From positions 20,705,001 through 20,769,000 of the forward strand of contig CM072801.1 in the NCBI GenBank assembly GCA_037013495.1: a stretch of 64,000 bases of DNA, written 5' to 3'. A model generated the notes under the pieces. That model did no database searches, was not told the DNA's origin, and worked only from the letters and a program-made list of their open reading frames with translations. The first letter of the stretch is position 1; each line of letters opens with the position of its first letter. This document shows, one piece after another, positions 34,001 to 43,214 of the stretch. The position numbers and the translations under genes are program-made. The DNA comes from Hippophae tibetana. Its lineage: Eukaryota > Streptophyta > Magnoliopsida > Rosales > Elaeagnaceae.

Positions 34001-37000
34001 GTAAATCCTAAAAATACACATGGCAGGTACATAGATTCCAATTTATTGTGATTATAAGGTCTCAAATAGGGATAACATAGACAACCAAAAATTCTTAAAT
34101 GAGTGTAAGTGGGCTGTGTCTTATGCAAGAGCTTAAAAGGACTAGTAAATTCAAAGTATTTGAAGGGAGCTTGTTGATTAAGTAAACAGCAGTTTTGAAA
34201 TTATACTCCCAATAATCCATATGAACTCCAGATCTTATTAGCAAAGTAATACCAGTCTCAACAAAATGCTTATTTTTTTCTCTCAACAACTCCATTCCGA
34301 AATGGAGTGTGCGGACAAGAAATTCTTCTGAGATAACCCCTTTGAAACAAATTAGTTTAGGACCCCAATCACTCGGCAACTGTTTTATTGAAGTACCAAA
34401 TTGTCTAGCTACCATATCTTCGAAATGTAAAAACAGTTGTGTAACCTGACTTTTTCTGTTTAAAACATAAAGCCACTGATATCTGGAATGATCATCTCCA
34501 AACAATAGAATTTTTTTCATTCTATTCACTGAATCCATAGGAGCAAGACCCCACAAATCAACATGTACAATGTCAAAATGGTTCAGTAGACCTAGTATGC
34601 ACATGAGTTGGAGGTAATCTATGTGATTTCCCTAGCTGACATGCATTATATAAATTTAGGCAATTTGAAGTCTTTACAACTTTATTCATACTACTAGCAA
34701 TATATTGAACAATAGAAGAATGTGGGTGACTTAAATGATCATGCCACAAGTTACCACAAAGTCCTGCTTGATGACACTCCACTTTGTCATATCCAGAAGC
34801 ATTAGCAGACATAGAACTCCTGGAACTTAGCACAAACACTTGATACAATTCATCCTTTGTTGCTTCCGTTAAAATTGTAGTCCCGGTAGCAAGATCCTTT
34901 ACAACAAAAAGTGTTAGGATAGAATTCAATAGTGCTATTATACTCACAATTTCTTTACAAAAATTAATTTTTTTCCAATTGAGGTACACGAAGTAAGTTA
35001 TGCAGTTTCACGGTCTTTGTTGCACAAAATAAAAAAGCATGACCAGATTGAGTAATAGGTATGGTTGAGTTATTACTTAACATAACAGAGGAATCATCAT
35101 TGTAGGAGCTAGCTTGATGAATCACACTAGCATTTGAAGTCAAGTAATGAGTTGCTTCAATATCTAGATACCAACTCTGAACATCTGAGGTCTGAGAGGA
35201 TGTAGAAGCCAATAAGGCTTGAGGTTGAATGAATGACTCATTCTTAGGGTAAGTAACTGATGATTCTTGATCAGAAAAAGATGCATCTTCAGTCTGACTA
35301 AAATGTACTTGTGGAGATGGACCCCTGGATTTTTGAAAATTAGAAGACTGCCCATTGTTCTTGGACTGTGTATAACACCAATGACATCTATTAGCTGTAT
35401 GCCTCATTTTCTTGCAATTGCACATTGTCAAATTTGTTGTTAGGAGGTCTTTCTTGAGTGTAACTATGCTGTGATTGTTGTGAACTGTTAGAATGTGAGC
35501 TGCTATTTTAAGAATTAGATTATTTATATTGATTATTGTTACCATAGATATTCTTACCAGAATGAGCATAATTGGCTTGTATGAGTTGTGAGTCAGGCAA
35601 ATTCATTCTTTCTTGTTAACGCTCATGAATTCTGAGTCTGGTAAACACTTCATCCTACTCTTCAAGACATTATCTTGACGATCCCATAACACATATTCAG
35701 AATATTCTTTGAAAACTTCACGATCATTTGTATTCCCATCAAAACCAAGAACTGATACTACTTTCTTGACAAGTCTTGCAGGCATTGTTTCGGTTCCATC
35801 AATGACAGATTGTAAGCCATGTACAACATCACTTGCTTTAGTTGTTCTTTCCATATTAGTAATTGGTTTCATTGAGTTTTACAGAGAAATTGGGATTTAT
35901 AGGATAGGTGGAAGGGCTAAAACTGATGGTAAAGTAGAAATCAAAGCTCCATTGTTAGGCAGCATTGAAACTCCATTGTTAGATTGTGCTGCGAGTAGTG
36001 TAGCATCACCAGCTACATCTGTTTTAGTAATTTGTGCGGAAGAAAACAAAAAGGCCATGAAAGACTAGGAAGAAATAAAGACAGAAGAAGAGAAACTTAG
36101 AGAGTGAAGAATGAAACAATCATATTCTCATTATATTGTATGATGGTGACTACACATGTATTTATAGTAACTAATAGTTTCAACCACCTAACAAACTGGC
36201 ATGGGCTGATAACAAATGCACTATACAAATGACAAACCAGTACACATGGATCATGTTAACATGTTCTCTTTTGGGTTTTCCTCTTTTCGTACATATATTT
36301 CTAATTCCCAATTGTTTGACTTAGGGCAATCTTAGTGAGAGAACTCAAACTGGGACAGAAGTGGGTAGTTGTTCCTCCGAGGAAAATGAACTTTTTGATG
36401 ATGCCACGCTGGTATATATTATCATAATTTTCCTTTGACTACTAAATTATGATTGTGAAAATTATATTACTCTTGTCTTCAAGTGCTTAATAAATTTTCC
36501 CTTTTTTCCATTTCCTTTTCCATATATTTGAAAGGTTGAGAGCAATAGTTCTGAAGTACATTACTACGATTTCCATATAGTCTACAGTGCTTCCTATCGG
36601 GTTCCAGTACTATATTTTCGTGGTTACTGCATTGGTATGTAAATTTATTTTCTATCTATTATGATAATTGGTATTTCTTACTTGCAAAGATTAACAGATT
36701 TTGAAACCTGGCTTTTTAAATGAAATATGAATATGGTTGGCCTTTCTTGGATAAATTAATGTTTGGATTTTCTCAATTTATATGCTTATCCATGTACTAA
36801 ATCTTTTAGAAGTTTAAGTTTAAAAGTTTGCTTATAGTGTATGCTATACTATACAGATGGACAACTTTTGATGTTGGATGAAATTGAAAAGGACCTTCCT
36901 GCATCCTCGACAAAAGTTTTACTCGAATCAAAATGGACTTTTATAACTCAGGAGGTATGTGGTTTAGTATTAGTTATACTTTTCCTACCATCTGTTTTTC

Positions 37001-38521
37001 AAATAAGAAAATACTGGGTTCTGTTTCTCTGTGTTGGTTTTGGCTGGGTTATGTTTCTCTGTGTTGGTTTTAGCTGGGTTCTGTTTCTCTTTGTTACTGC
37101 AGTTGCATTAGGAGTTGTTTTCTTTATAAAACATATCATTGTCATAGTTTAGATATGAAAACTGAATTTTTCTGAGAGTCTTTCATTGAAAGCCTAAGTC
37201 GTAAAAGGAAGTGCCATCTGCTATGGTTTCTTATTTTAGAAGTTGGGGGCATTGATGCTTAATGTAAGAGCCTTATATGATGTTGAAATTGAAAGAAATA
37301 AAGTATATAATGAAAAACTAGAATTTGAAAGGTAAGATATTACTTGCTGCTTGAGTTCATGCGGATCAAGGATATAAAATACCATATTAAATACTCATGT
37401 TTTGTGGATTATATTTTATTCTATTTATCTTGTATCTGTAAATGCTGACTGATGTATTTGAACGTGCTGGTTTTGTTTGACACCGGCTGCACATAGAATA
37501 CAAGACAGTAGTGATTCAATTTCTCAGTGAATCATATCCGGCTCTAACTTGTGAAATTAGTACTTTAGTTTGGATACTGACATAATGAGAAGGTCCGTAG
37601 GGGAGGGTCATTGTTCTTTTGACAACATGTCAAATTTATTGGGGCAAATAACCAATGCAACAGATTTCAAATTTATGATTACTATGAAGTATGAACGGTA
37701 AGTGTTGTTTTGTTTAAAATCTTATGTAGCTTATTATGCAACTAGAAGGTGTTGGTTGACTTGCTTCATCTTACCTATTTTTGATGTTAAAAGATCAAGA
37801 AAACCTTTTTCTATCTAATGTTGAATCGATAACCTATGTACAAAGTAAAAAAAATTCTTTGGATTTTTTTTAATCCAATGATGAATCGATAATCTATGAG
37901 TAAAGTAAGAAGATTTATTTGGCCCCATCCAACCGGGGATCAAATTGATTTTAAAAACATGAGTTAGGAAGTGAGTGAAACAAAAAGTGAAGAAACTTGG
38001 ACAATGGTTACGTGTATTTCCACAAAAAACCAATCTAATTTGAACAATGAAATCAAATAATATGTATTTTTAAAATAAGATTTAGAATTCATAATTAGAT
38101 CTTATAATATTCAATGTAAAATATATCATTAGTTATTCTTTTTCTTCAAGACAATGTTTTTGGGAGTATTAATATCTTCTGTTGCTCATTATCATCAGTA
38201 CACGTTATCCTTCCATATATAGTCCCATTTACATGTTTTAATATTATAAAATAACTTAACATGGTACATTTGGAGCTAAATATTTACTAAATCTCTACAA
38301 ACTATCAATTGTAGGAGCATCCACACTTGGATAGGCCATGGTACAAGTTACATCCATGTGGAACTAGTGAGTGGATGAAACTACTCTTCGAGAGCGACGT
38401 TTCTCTGACTCAACTTGGAGTTGCAATCAAACAATATCTAGTCTCTTGGCTCTCCGTTGTTGGGCAAGTTGTTGGTCTTACAATTCCTGCTGAACTACTA
38501 AACAGTCCTAATCAATCATAG
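31013..38521 (+). CDS. ATG10: Ubiquitin-like-conjugating enzyme ATG10, six exons
   Basis: ATG10 is the E2-like enzyme that takes activated ATG12 from ATG7 and conjugates it to ATG5 in autophagosome formation. Exons: 31013-31174, 31262-31330, 36325-36411, 36535-36634, 36857-36954, 38315-38521. All introns are GT/AG and the sum is 723 nt, 240 residues; Arabidopsis ATG10 is about 225. Landmarks are SWDGTLS near the N-terminus, PPWIWVP, YDFHIVYSASYRVPVLYFRG, LDEIEKDLPASS, SKWTFITQEEHP and LHPCGTSEWMKLL. The catalytic cysteine is Cys187 in HPCGTS (codon 38357-38359). SWLSVVGQVVG marks the C-terminus. The ATG gives the family's normal start. Intron 2 is 4994 bp because of a retrotransposon; without it about 85-90 bp remain. 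The frame is intact, so the gene is probably functional if intron 2 is spliced. Confidence 0.93.
31358..31560 (-). repeat. 3' LTR of the ATG10-intron Copia element
   Basis: The 203 bp repeat shares ttagagagtgaaga and catattctcattatattgta with its partner at 36058. On - it contains ACTATAAATACATG, a likely TATA box. The inner neighbour on - is CTTATGAGAGGC, a purine-rich tract. Confidence 0.9.
31574..33407 (-). pseudogene. Copia reverse transcriptase/RNase H, interrupted by a hAT-type insertion
   Basis: On -, 33063-33407 encodes AMQSEYDLLIKNGTCELVPP and VDYTETFNPVV, the start of reverse transcriptase. About 32810-32880 encodes VVFLIYVDDILITGN with an intact YVDD catalytic box. The end at 31574-31849 encodes HPVFDARTKHVKIDFPFIRE and QTADIITKALL, the RNase H C-terminus. 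Many stops lie between. Bases 31804-32116 are a separate insertion. Confidence 0.87.
31804..32116. mobile_element. Nonautonomous hAT-type element with perfect 8 bp duplication
   Basis: The 313 bp element starts cagtggcggatttag and ends catccacccccta-like (on + ...ccacccctaa); its ends are imperfect inverted repeats (cagtggcggat against taggggtggat). The octamer atcacaat occurs directly before (31796-31803) and after it (32117-32124). Removing the element and one octamer restores the RNase H reading PIVYCDNICVGY on -, which confirms the boundaries. It has no coding capacity and contains a TA run at about 31911-31929. Confidence 0.88.
33415..34989 (-). pseudogene. Copia integrase region, broken
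   Basis: On -, 34573-34989 encodes GLCGNLWHDHLSHPHSSIV (GAG-pre-integrase). 34095-34604 encodes DIVHVDLWGLAP, LFGDDHSRYQWLYVL and GMELLREKNKHFVETG, the catalytic core with changes. 33415-34128 encodes LRIFGCLCYPYLRPYNHNKL and CVFLGFTTQYKGFWCLE, the C-terminal part, then a serine/proline-rich linker to reverse transcriptase. Two frame changes divide the region. Confidence 0.85.
34990..36057 (-). pseudogene. Copia gag and protease, broken
   Basis: The gag start is spread over three frames. About 36057-35930 has MAFLFSSAQITKTD; about 35895 has NPNFSVKLNETNY, then a stop and IWKEQLKQVMLYM; 35603-35872 has HGLQSVIDGTETMPARLV. A knuckle-like CNCKKMRHTANRCHW lies near 35400. The protease reads WYLDIEATHYLTSNASV where the family has DSGATHH, so the catalytic glycine is lost. 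Confidence 0.8.
36058..36261 (-). repeat. 5' LTR of the ATG10-intron Copia element
   Basis: The 204 bp partner of 31358-31560 has the same termini. The gag ATG seems to overlap its inner edge (tcatggcc on the - strand reading out of the LTR), leaving no room for a standard primer site. Confidence 0.88.
36955..38314 (+). other. ATG10 intron 5, 1360 bp, no other gene seen
   Basis: The intron is bounded by GAG|gtatgt and gtag|GAG. It contains an imperfect tandem duplication at about 37818-37920, where 'gaatcgataacctatgtacaaagtaa' type sequence recurs after roughly 60 bp. A 103-residue frame that runs out of exon 5 into the intron is not taken as an alternative product. Confidence 0.7.
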
Positions 38522-38652
38522 TTGAAGATCATCTTACAACTAAGAAGCCTGTGAGGGACAAACCACCTTACTAAACGGGTTTATGCATAGAAGCATTTAG
38601 CAGCGTGCTCTTCAACAAGAACATTAAGAACAAGACAGATTCAAATACCAGT

Positions 38653-38880
38653 GTGAGTATATCAAGATCGAGATCAAGCATGAAGAGAGGAGAGAAAGCT
38701 GCGAGAAGAAGAGAATTGTAAATTGTATTGATTCATTAAGATTCATTGTACAATCTGCCCCCTATTTATAGGACGTAAACAAGGCATATATGCCAATACA
38801 TGTACTCCATGAAATGCATTTTGTAACAAACTCCAACTGATTGCATTACATGAATAACAAACACAGCTAAGTCTAATTTT
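38653..38880 (-). repeat. LTR-like fragment downstream of ATG10
   Basis: On - this has CCTATAAATAGGGGGCAG, a good TATA box, followed about 60 bp later by CTCTTCTTCTCGCAGC, as in Copia LTRs. No partner LTR or coding region was linked to it. It may instead be a promoter of another kind. ATG10's 3' UTR would lie between 38522 and here. Confidence 0.4.
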
Positions 38881-39053
38881 CCTAGTCTATGTAGCTCCTG
38901 GACCACCAATCATAGCTTCTGGATCACTAGAGCTTGTTTTGCTTGCGGAGAGTATACCCTTAAATAGTTAGCACCGTCACCCGTGTAAGCCTTACTGGCT
39001 GAATTGTCTAGCTTGATATGCATCTAGTCTTTTTCACATGTAGTGGCACTATC

Positions 39054-39165
39054 ACCAGCAAACTTTTTCTTAGCAATCTTCTTCTCATCACCAGCAAACC
39101 TTTTCTCAGCAATCTTCTTTTCATCACCAGCAAACTTTTTCTCAGCAAACTTCTTCTCATCACTT
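39054..39165 (-). repeat. 36 bp tandem repeat encoding a lysine-rich motif on -
   Basis: About three units of roughly 36 bp with ttctcatcaccagcaaac are present. On - they lie in a 78-residue frame (39024-39260) with FAGDEKKIAEKR repeated. I do not recognise the frame; it could be the end of a retroelement protein or a chance product of the repeat. Confidence 0.6.
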
Positions 39166-39686
39166 ACATATTGTGCATGAGCCAGCTGACTCCTGGGATT
39201 TTCACATTTTCTCTCAATCTGATGCTTCATGGGAACAAAAGTACTGGTAAGGTACAACACCTACCATCTGAGACTTTTGACACATAAGTTTATTAACTTA
39301 TGTTTTATATGATTTAGTAATAAACTTTTAAAATTTTACAATTAATGTCTAAAATTTCACATATTTGTTTCTCAATTAAGCTCTTTAACATGTGATTATA
39401 CCTAATTATACACTTATGACTCGATTTTGTATGAAATTTCAAAAGTTGGGGAGATATCATTTGAAAATACTTATTGTGCATGAAGGTGGTCAGATTTTGG
39501 GACCAGTTGTACAGTGAAGCTATTTAAAATTCACTACCTAGCAAAAGTGTTGCCATGTGATTGATAGAGACGAATGCGATTCCCTACGTTGGTCTGACGA
39601 AAGTAAAAGTAGCACTCTTTCTTCCTAGGCCTGATGCTGGAAGCCCTTAGCCAGTATATCTTGTCAATAGTAAGCTTATCGGTTTG

Positions 39687-40678
39687 TGTTATAAATTAGT
39701 ACTACTAGGGAAAGTAAAATTCGACTCTAATTTGTTTCTACAAATATATAATTATGGGTAATATAATGATTTAAATGGTTCAATTTTTCAATAAAAAAAG
39801 TCTACTTCACTGACGACGATATACCGAGAAAATACACTAATAATCAAATGAAGATACAAACATAAATATTCAAAGAGTCACAAAATATACCAAAAACCCA
39901 AATACACTTAAAATTAAACTCCCTCTAATTTTTTGGTAATATACAACAAGATAATTAACAAACTTGTTATTTAATCAAATATTACCATACAAATGAGCTT
40001 ACTGCTAGGAATGGGCACGGGAACGAGTGGGGACGATTTTTGATATAACTGTCCCTGAACCGAATTATAAAACCTATACCCAAAACCGCCCAAAAATCGT
40101 TACGATTTGAGGACGGTTTTGTACCTACGGGTAACAATTCGGGGCGGTTATGAAAAAAAAACCGAAATATATATAATTAATTTTCTATTTATAATTTAAT
40201 TAATTAAATATAATTAATTTCAGGTACGGGCGGGTACAGTTTTTAGTATAAGCATAACCGTTGTTTCATATTCGGTTTTTACCCGAAACCGTCCCCGTCC
40301 CCGTCCCCAAAATTTATCGGTTAAAAATCGAACCGCCGATTCGGATAACCGAACCCGCGGTTTTTTTGCCCATCTTTACTTACATTATATGACCTCTCTT
40401 CTAATCTTCTCTGATAGTAAGAGTGGCTGATGTAATGGTTGTAAGGCAACTGCAACGGTAGGAGACGACAGCTAAAACTATAGGTAGCAACAACAGTAAA
40501 AGGTAGCAAAGGGAAAGAAAGAAAGAAAGGGAAAGAAAAACCCTACTTTTCTTCTCTATTCAGCAGCCTCTCATCTGCATTTCTTTTTTTCTTTCTAAAT
40601 ATATATATATAAGAAAATAGGGTTTTTAATGGGTTAATTAATAGGTTTTGGGCTTGAAGTTTTGGACCACAATTAACA
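39687..40678 (-). repeat. 3' LTR, interrupted by a hAT-type element
   Basis: Without the insertion at 40006-40378 this LTR is about 620 bp. Its right part matches 42830-43214, for example ggctgatgta, aaggcaac and cagcctctcatctgcatttc. The inner edge on - is preceded by AAGGTGGAGATT, a polypurine tract. Confidence 0.85.
40006..40378. mobile_element. Nonautonomous hAT-type element in the LTR
   Basis: The 373 bp element starts taggaatgggca and ends tgcccatcttta (9 of 12 positions inverted-complementary). The flanking octamers are cttactgc and cttacatt. It is conspicuously richer in G and C than its surroundings, with many ccg/cgg motifs such as gaaccgccgattcgg. The paralogous right LTR (about 42900-42930) runs straight through the site without it. 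No coding capacity was found. Confidence 0.78.
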
Positions 40679-40771
40679 AATCTCCACCTTGGCTCAAAAT
40701 GGAAGCAAGTTCTTCAAATATGAAATTCCTTGGATTATTAAATAACCACCGTCCAAAGCCCCAAAAGGTGA

Positions 40772-42489
40772 TCATTTACTACAAAAACCAATCAAGTCCA
40801 AGCAATGCTTGTACTTATTAAATGGAACTGGTTTGGTTAACATATCAGCTGGATTCTCTATAGTGATTATCTTATTGACAATAATAACACCCTGAGAGAC
40901 AATATCACGAACGAAGTAATATCTGACATCAATATGTTTGGTTATTTCATGATACATAGTATTCTTTGTCAAGTGTATCGTACTTTGACTATCACAAAAT
41001 ACAATAGAAGGAACTTATTGTAAACTCATATCACAAACCAAACCTCTAAGCCAAATGGCTTCTTTCACTGCTTCTGCTGCTGTTATATATTATGCCTCTA
41101 TCGTAGACAAAACACCTATAGACTGCAAAAGTAACATTCCAACTAATGACACAATGAGAAAGAGTGAAGACATAACCTGTTAGAGATCTTCTTCTATCCA
41201 AATCACCAGCATAATCAGAGTTCACATAACCAATGACACTGTAACTGGTATTAAAACTTTCATCATATACCAAACCAAAATTAGATGTGCCTCTTAAATA
41301 CCAAAGTATCCATTTCATTGCTTGCCAATAACCCTGGCCAAGATTACCCATATATCTACTGACAATACTAATTGCATATGAAATGTCTAGACAAATATAA
41401 ACCATACCGTACATAAAACTACCAACAACACTAGCATATGGAACCTGAGATATATATTGTTATTCTTCTTCTGACTGTGGTGACAAATCCAAAGAAAGCT
41501 TGAAATGCGCAGCTAACGGCGTACTCACAGGTTTATATTCTGTCATACCAAAATGTTCAAAAGCTTTTTCAATATGACTTTTTTGAGTTAAATAAATCTT
41601 GCTCGCTTGTTTATTCCTGTAAATTTTCATGCCAAAAATTTTCGTCGCTGCACCCAAATCTTTCATCTCAAACTCACCACTAACTTAAGACTTTAATTTC
41701 TGAATCTCAACATAAATAAACAAATAGATAGATGAACCATCATGAAATCTTTTATGATAAACACAACTATCATAATCACTCCTAGAGTAACCATGATCAA
41801 TCATAAAAGAATGAAACCACTTATACCACTATCTAGGGGATTACTTCAACCCATATAGACTTTTTCAATAAACAAACATAATCTTCCTTACCTGGAACAA
41901 CAAACTCCTTTGGTTTATGCATATATATTTGTTCCTCAAGCTCATCATATAAGACTATCTTGACATCAAGTTATTCTAATTCCATGTCAAACAATGCAAC
42001 CATAGCAAACAACACACAAATAGAGCTATGTTTCACAACATGTAAAAATACTTCATTGAAATCAATACCCTTCTTTTGACAATAACCCTTTGCAGTAATA
42101 CATGCCTTGAACCTAGCTACTTCAACCTCAGGTATACCTTCCTTTTTCTTGAAGATGCATTTGTTTTCAATAATTTTCTGGCCCTTAGGCGGTTTCACCA
42201 ATTCTCAAGTATGATTCTTATGAAGTGATTCAATCTCTTCATTCATAGCAACTAGCCACTGAATAAACTTAACACAAGTGACAACTTCATGATAACTAGA
42301 AGATTCATGCACCTCAATAGACTCTGCCACAAACAATGTAAAAAAAATTAAGTCTGCATCTACGTACCTCTGAGGGCATCGAAACTCTCTTATTCCTTTA
42401 CCCTTGGCGATACTATATGGTTGCTCATGTTGCTCTTCTGCTACATCATGAGCATAGTGAGACACAACACTATGCATTATACACCACAT
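40772..42489 (-). pseudogene. Copia reverse transcriptase/RNase H, catalytic box deleted
   Basis: On -, 42205-42489 encodes the linker with QPYSIAKGKGIREFRCPQRY. 41971-42201 encodes VKPPKGQKIIENKCIFKKKE and ARFKACITAKGYCQKKGIDF. 41460-41730 encodes IYLFIYVEIQKLKS, a stop, VSGEFEMKDLGAATKIFGM: the family has YVDD plus about ten residues before EIQKLK, so the catalytic aspartates are deleted at about 41707-41712. 41046-41414 encodes YMGNLGQGYWQAMKWILWYL and DSDYAGDLD-like RNase H sequence. 40772-40972 ends with NPADMLTKPVP. Confidence 0.88.
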
Positions 42490-42509
42490 TAAAATGAAGT
42501 TGCATAATG

Positions 42510-42830
42510 TATGAATAGGACTCTCTTAGAAAAAGCTTGTTGTATGCTCTTTCAAACTGGCTTGGATAAATCCTTTTAGGTTTAAGCTTGTAACCATGCT
42601 TGTTATTTGATGAATCAGTCTCCATCAACTATAATTGAGTTCAAGACTCTATTTGAGGTATTCTCCGATACTCCTACTAATTATTCTGATTTGAAAGTTT
42701 TTGGTTGTCTACTTGTACTTATATTAATAATGGTAAAGTTGAGTCTAGGGCATTGAAATGCATATTTTTGGGATATACTCATAAGGTGAAAGGTTATAGA
42801 TTATGGTGTGTTGAATCCAAATCAACTCAA
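42510..42830 (+). pseudogene. Inverted integrase C-terminal fragment
   Basis: On + the sequence encodes LLEKACCMLFQTGLDKSF, then NQSPSTIIEFKTLFEVFSD and YSDLKVFGC, then after frameshifts LKCIFLGYTHKVKGYRLWCV. This is the Copia integrase end, which should lie here on the - strand; it is reversed. Its right end abuts the truncated LTR at about 42830. Confidence 0.82.
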
Positions 42831-43214
42831 TTAAATTCCCTTTAATTTTCTAATAATATACTACAAGATAATTAACAAATTTACTATTTAATCAAATATT
42901 ATCATATAAATAAAATTATTTCATATATTCTCCCTTTCTAATCTTCTTCTATGATAATAAAAGTGGCTGATGTAGTGGCTGTAAGGCAACAGGTGGCAAC
43001 TGCAGCAGCAGGAAACAACAGCGGCAGCAACAGTTGGGACAGAAACAGGCAGGGAAAGAAACTCTGCTTTTCTTCTATATTCAGCAGTCTCTCATCTGCG
43101 TTTCTTTTTCTGTAACTCAATTGAGAAATATATATATATATATACAAGTCAAATAGAATATTTAATTGGTTAATTAATGGATTTTATGCTTGAAGTTTTG
43201 TGTCACAGTTAACA
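42830..43214 (-). repeat. 5' LTR, truncated by the rearrangement
   Basis: Homology to the left LTR starts at aattaaattccc and runs to gttaaca. The first half of the LTR, as seen on +, is missing, consistent with a breakpoint at about 42826-42835. Confidence 0.8.

Larger units (their letters stand above)
31358..36261 (-). mobile_element. Ty1/Copia element in ATG10 intron 2, antisense
   Basis: The LTRs are 31358-31560 and 36058-36261, each starting tg and ending ca on +. The 5 bp duplication tgttc flanks both sides (31353-31357 and 36262-36266). The internal region holds gag, protease, integrase, reverse transcriptase and RNase H remnants on -. The LTRs differ at roughly 20-25 of about 203 positions by eye, so the insertion is not recent. 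The usual tRNA-iMet primer site is not visible next to the 5' LTR; the sequence there reads TGGCCTTTTTG. A hAT-type element sits in the RNase H region. Confidence 0.92.
39687..43214 (-). mobile_element. Rearranged Ty1/Copia element
   Basis: The left LTR starts tgttataaatta at 39687 and ends attaaca at 40678; the right LTR ends gttaaca at 43214. The pentamer gtttg flanks the whole element (39682-39686 and 43215-43219). The internal region has lost the primer site, gag and protease; reverse transcriptase and RNase H remain on -, while an integrase piece is inverted next to a truncated right LTR. The left LTR is split by a hAT-type element. Confidence 0.85.

Noticed and set aside
35709..36068. 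119-residue + strand frame near the Copia 5' LTR
   Set aside because: It is antisense to gag, whose residues can be read on the other strand across three frames.
36841..37152. 103-residue frame covering ATG10 exon 5 and part of intron 5
   Set aside because: The part beyond 36954 does not match ATG10 and a standard donor lies at the exon end; it is intron read-through.
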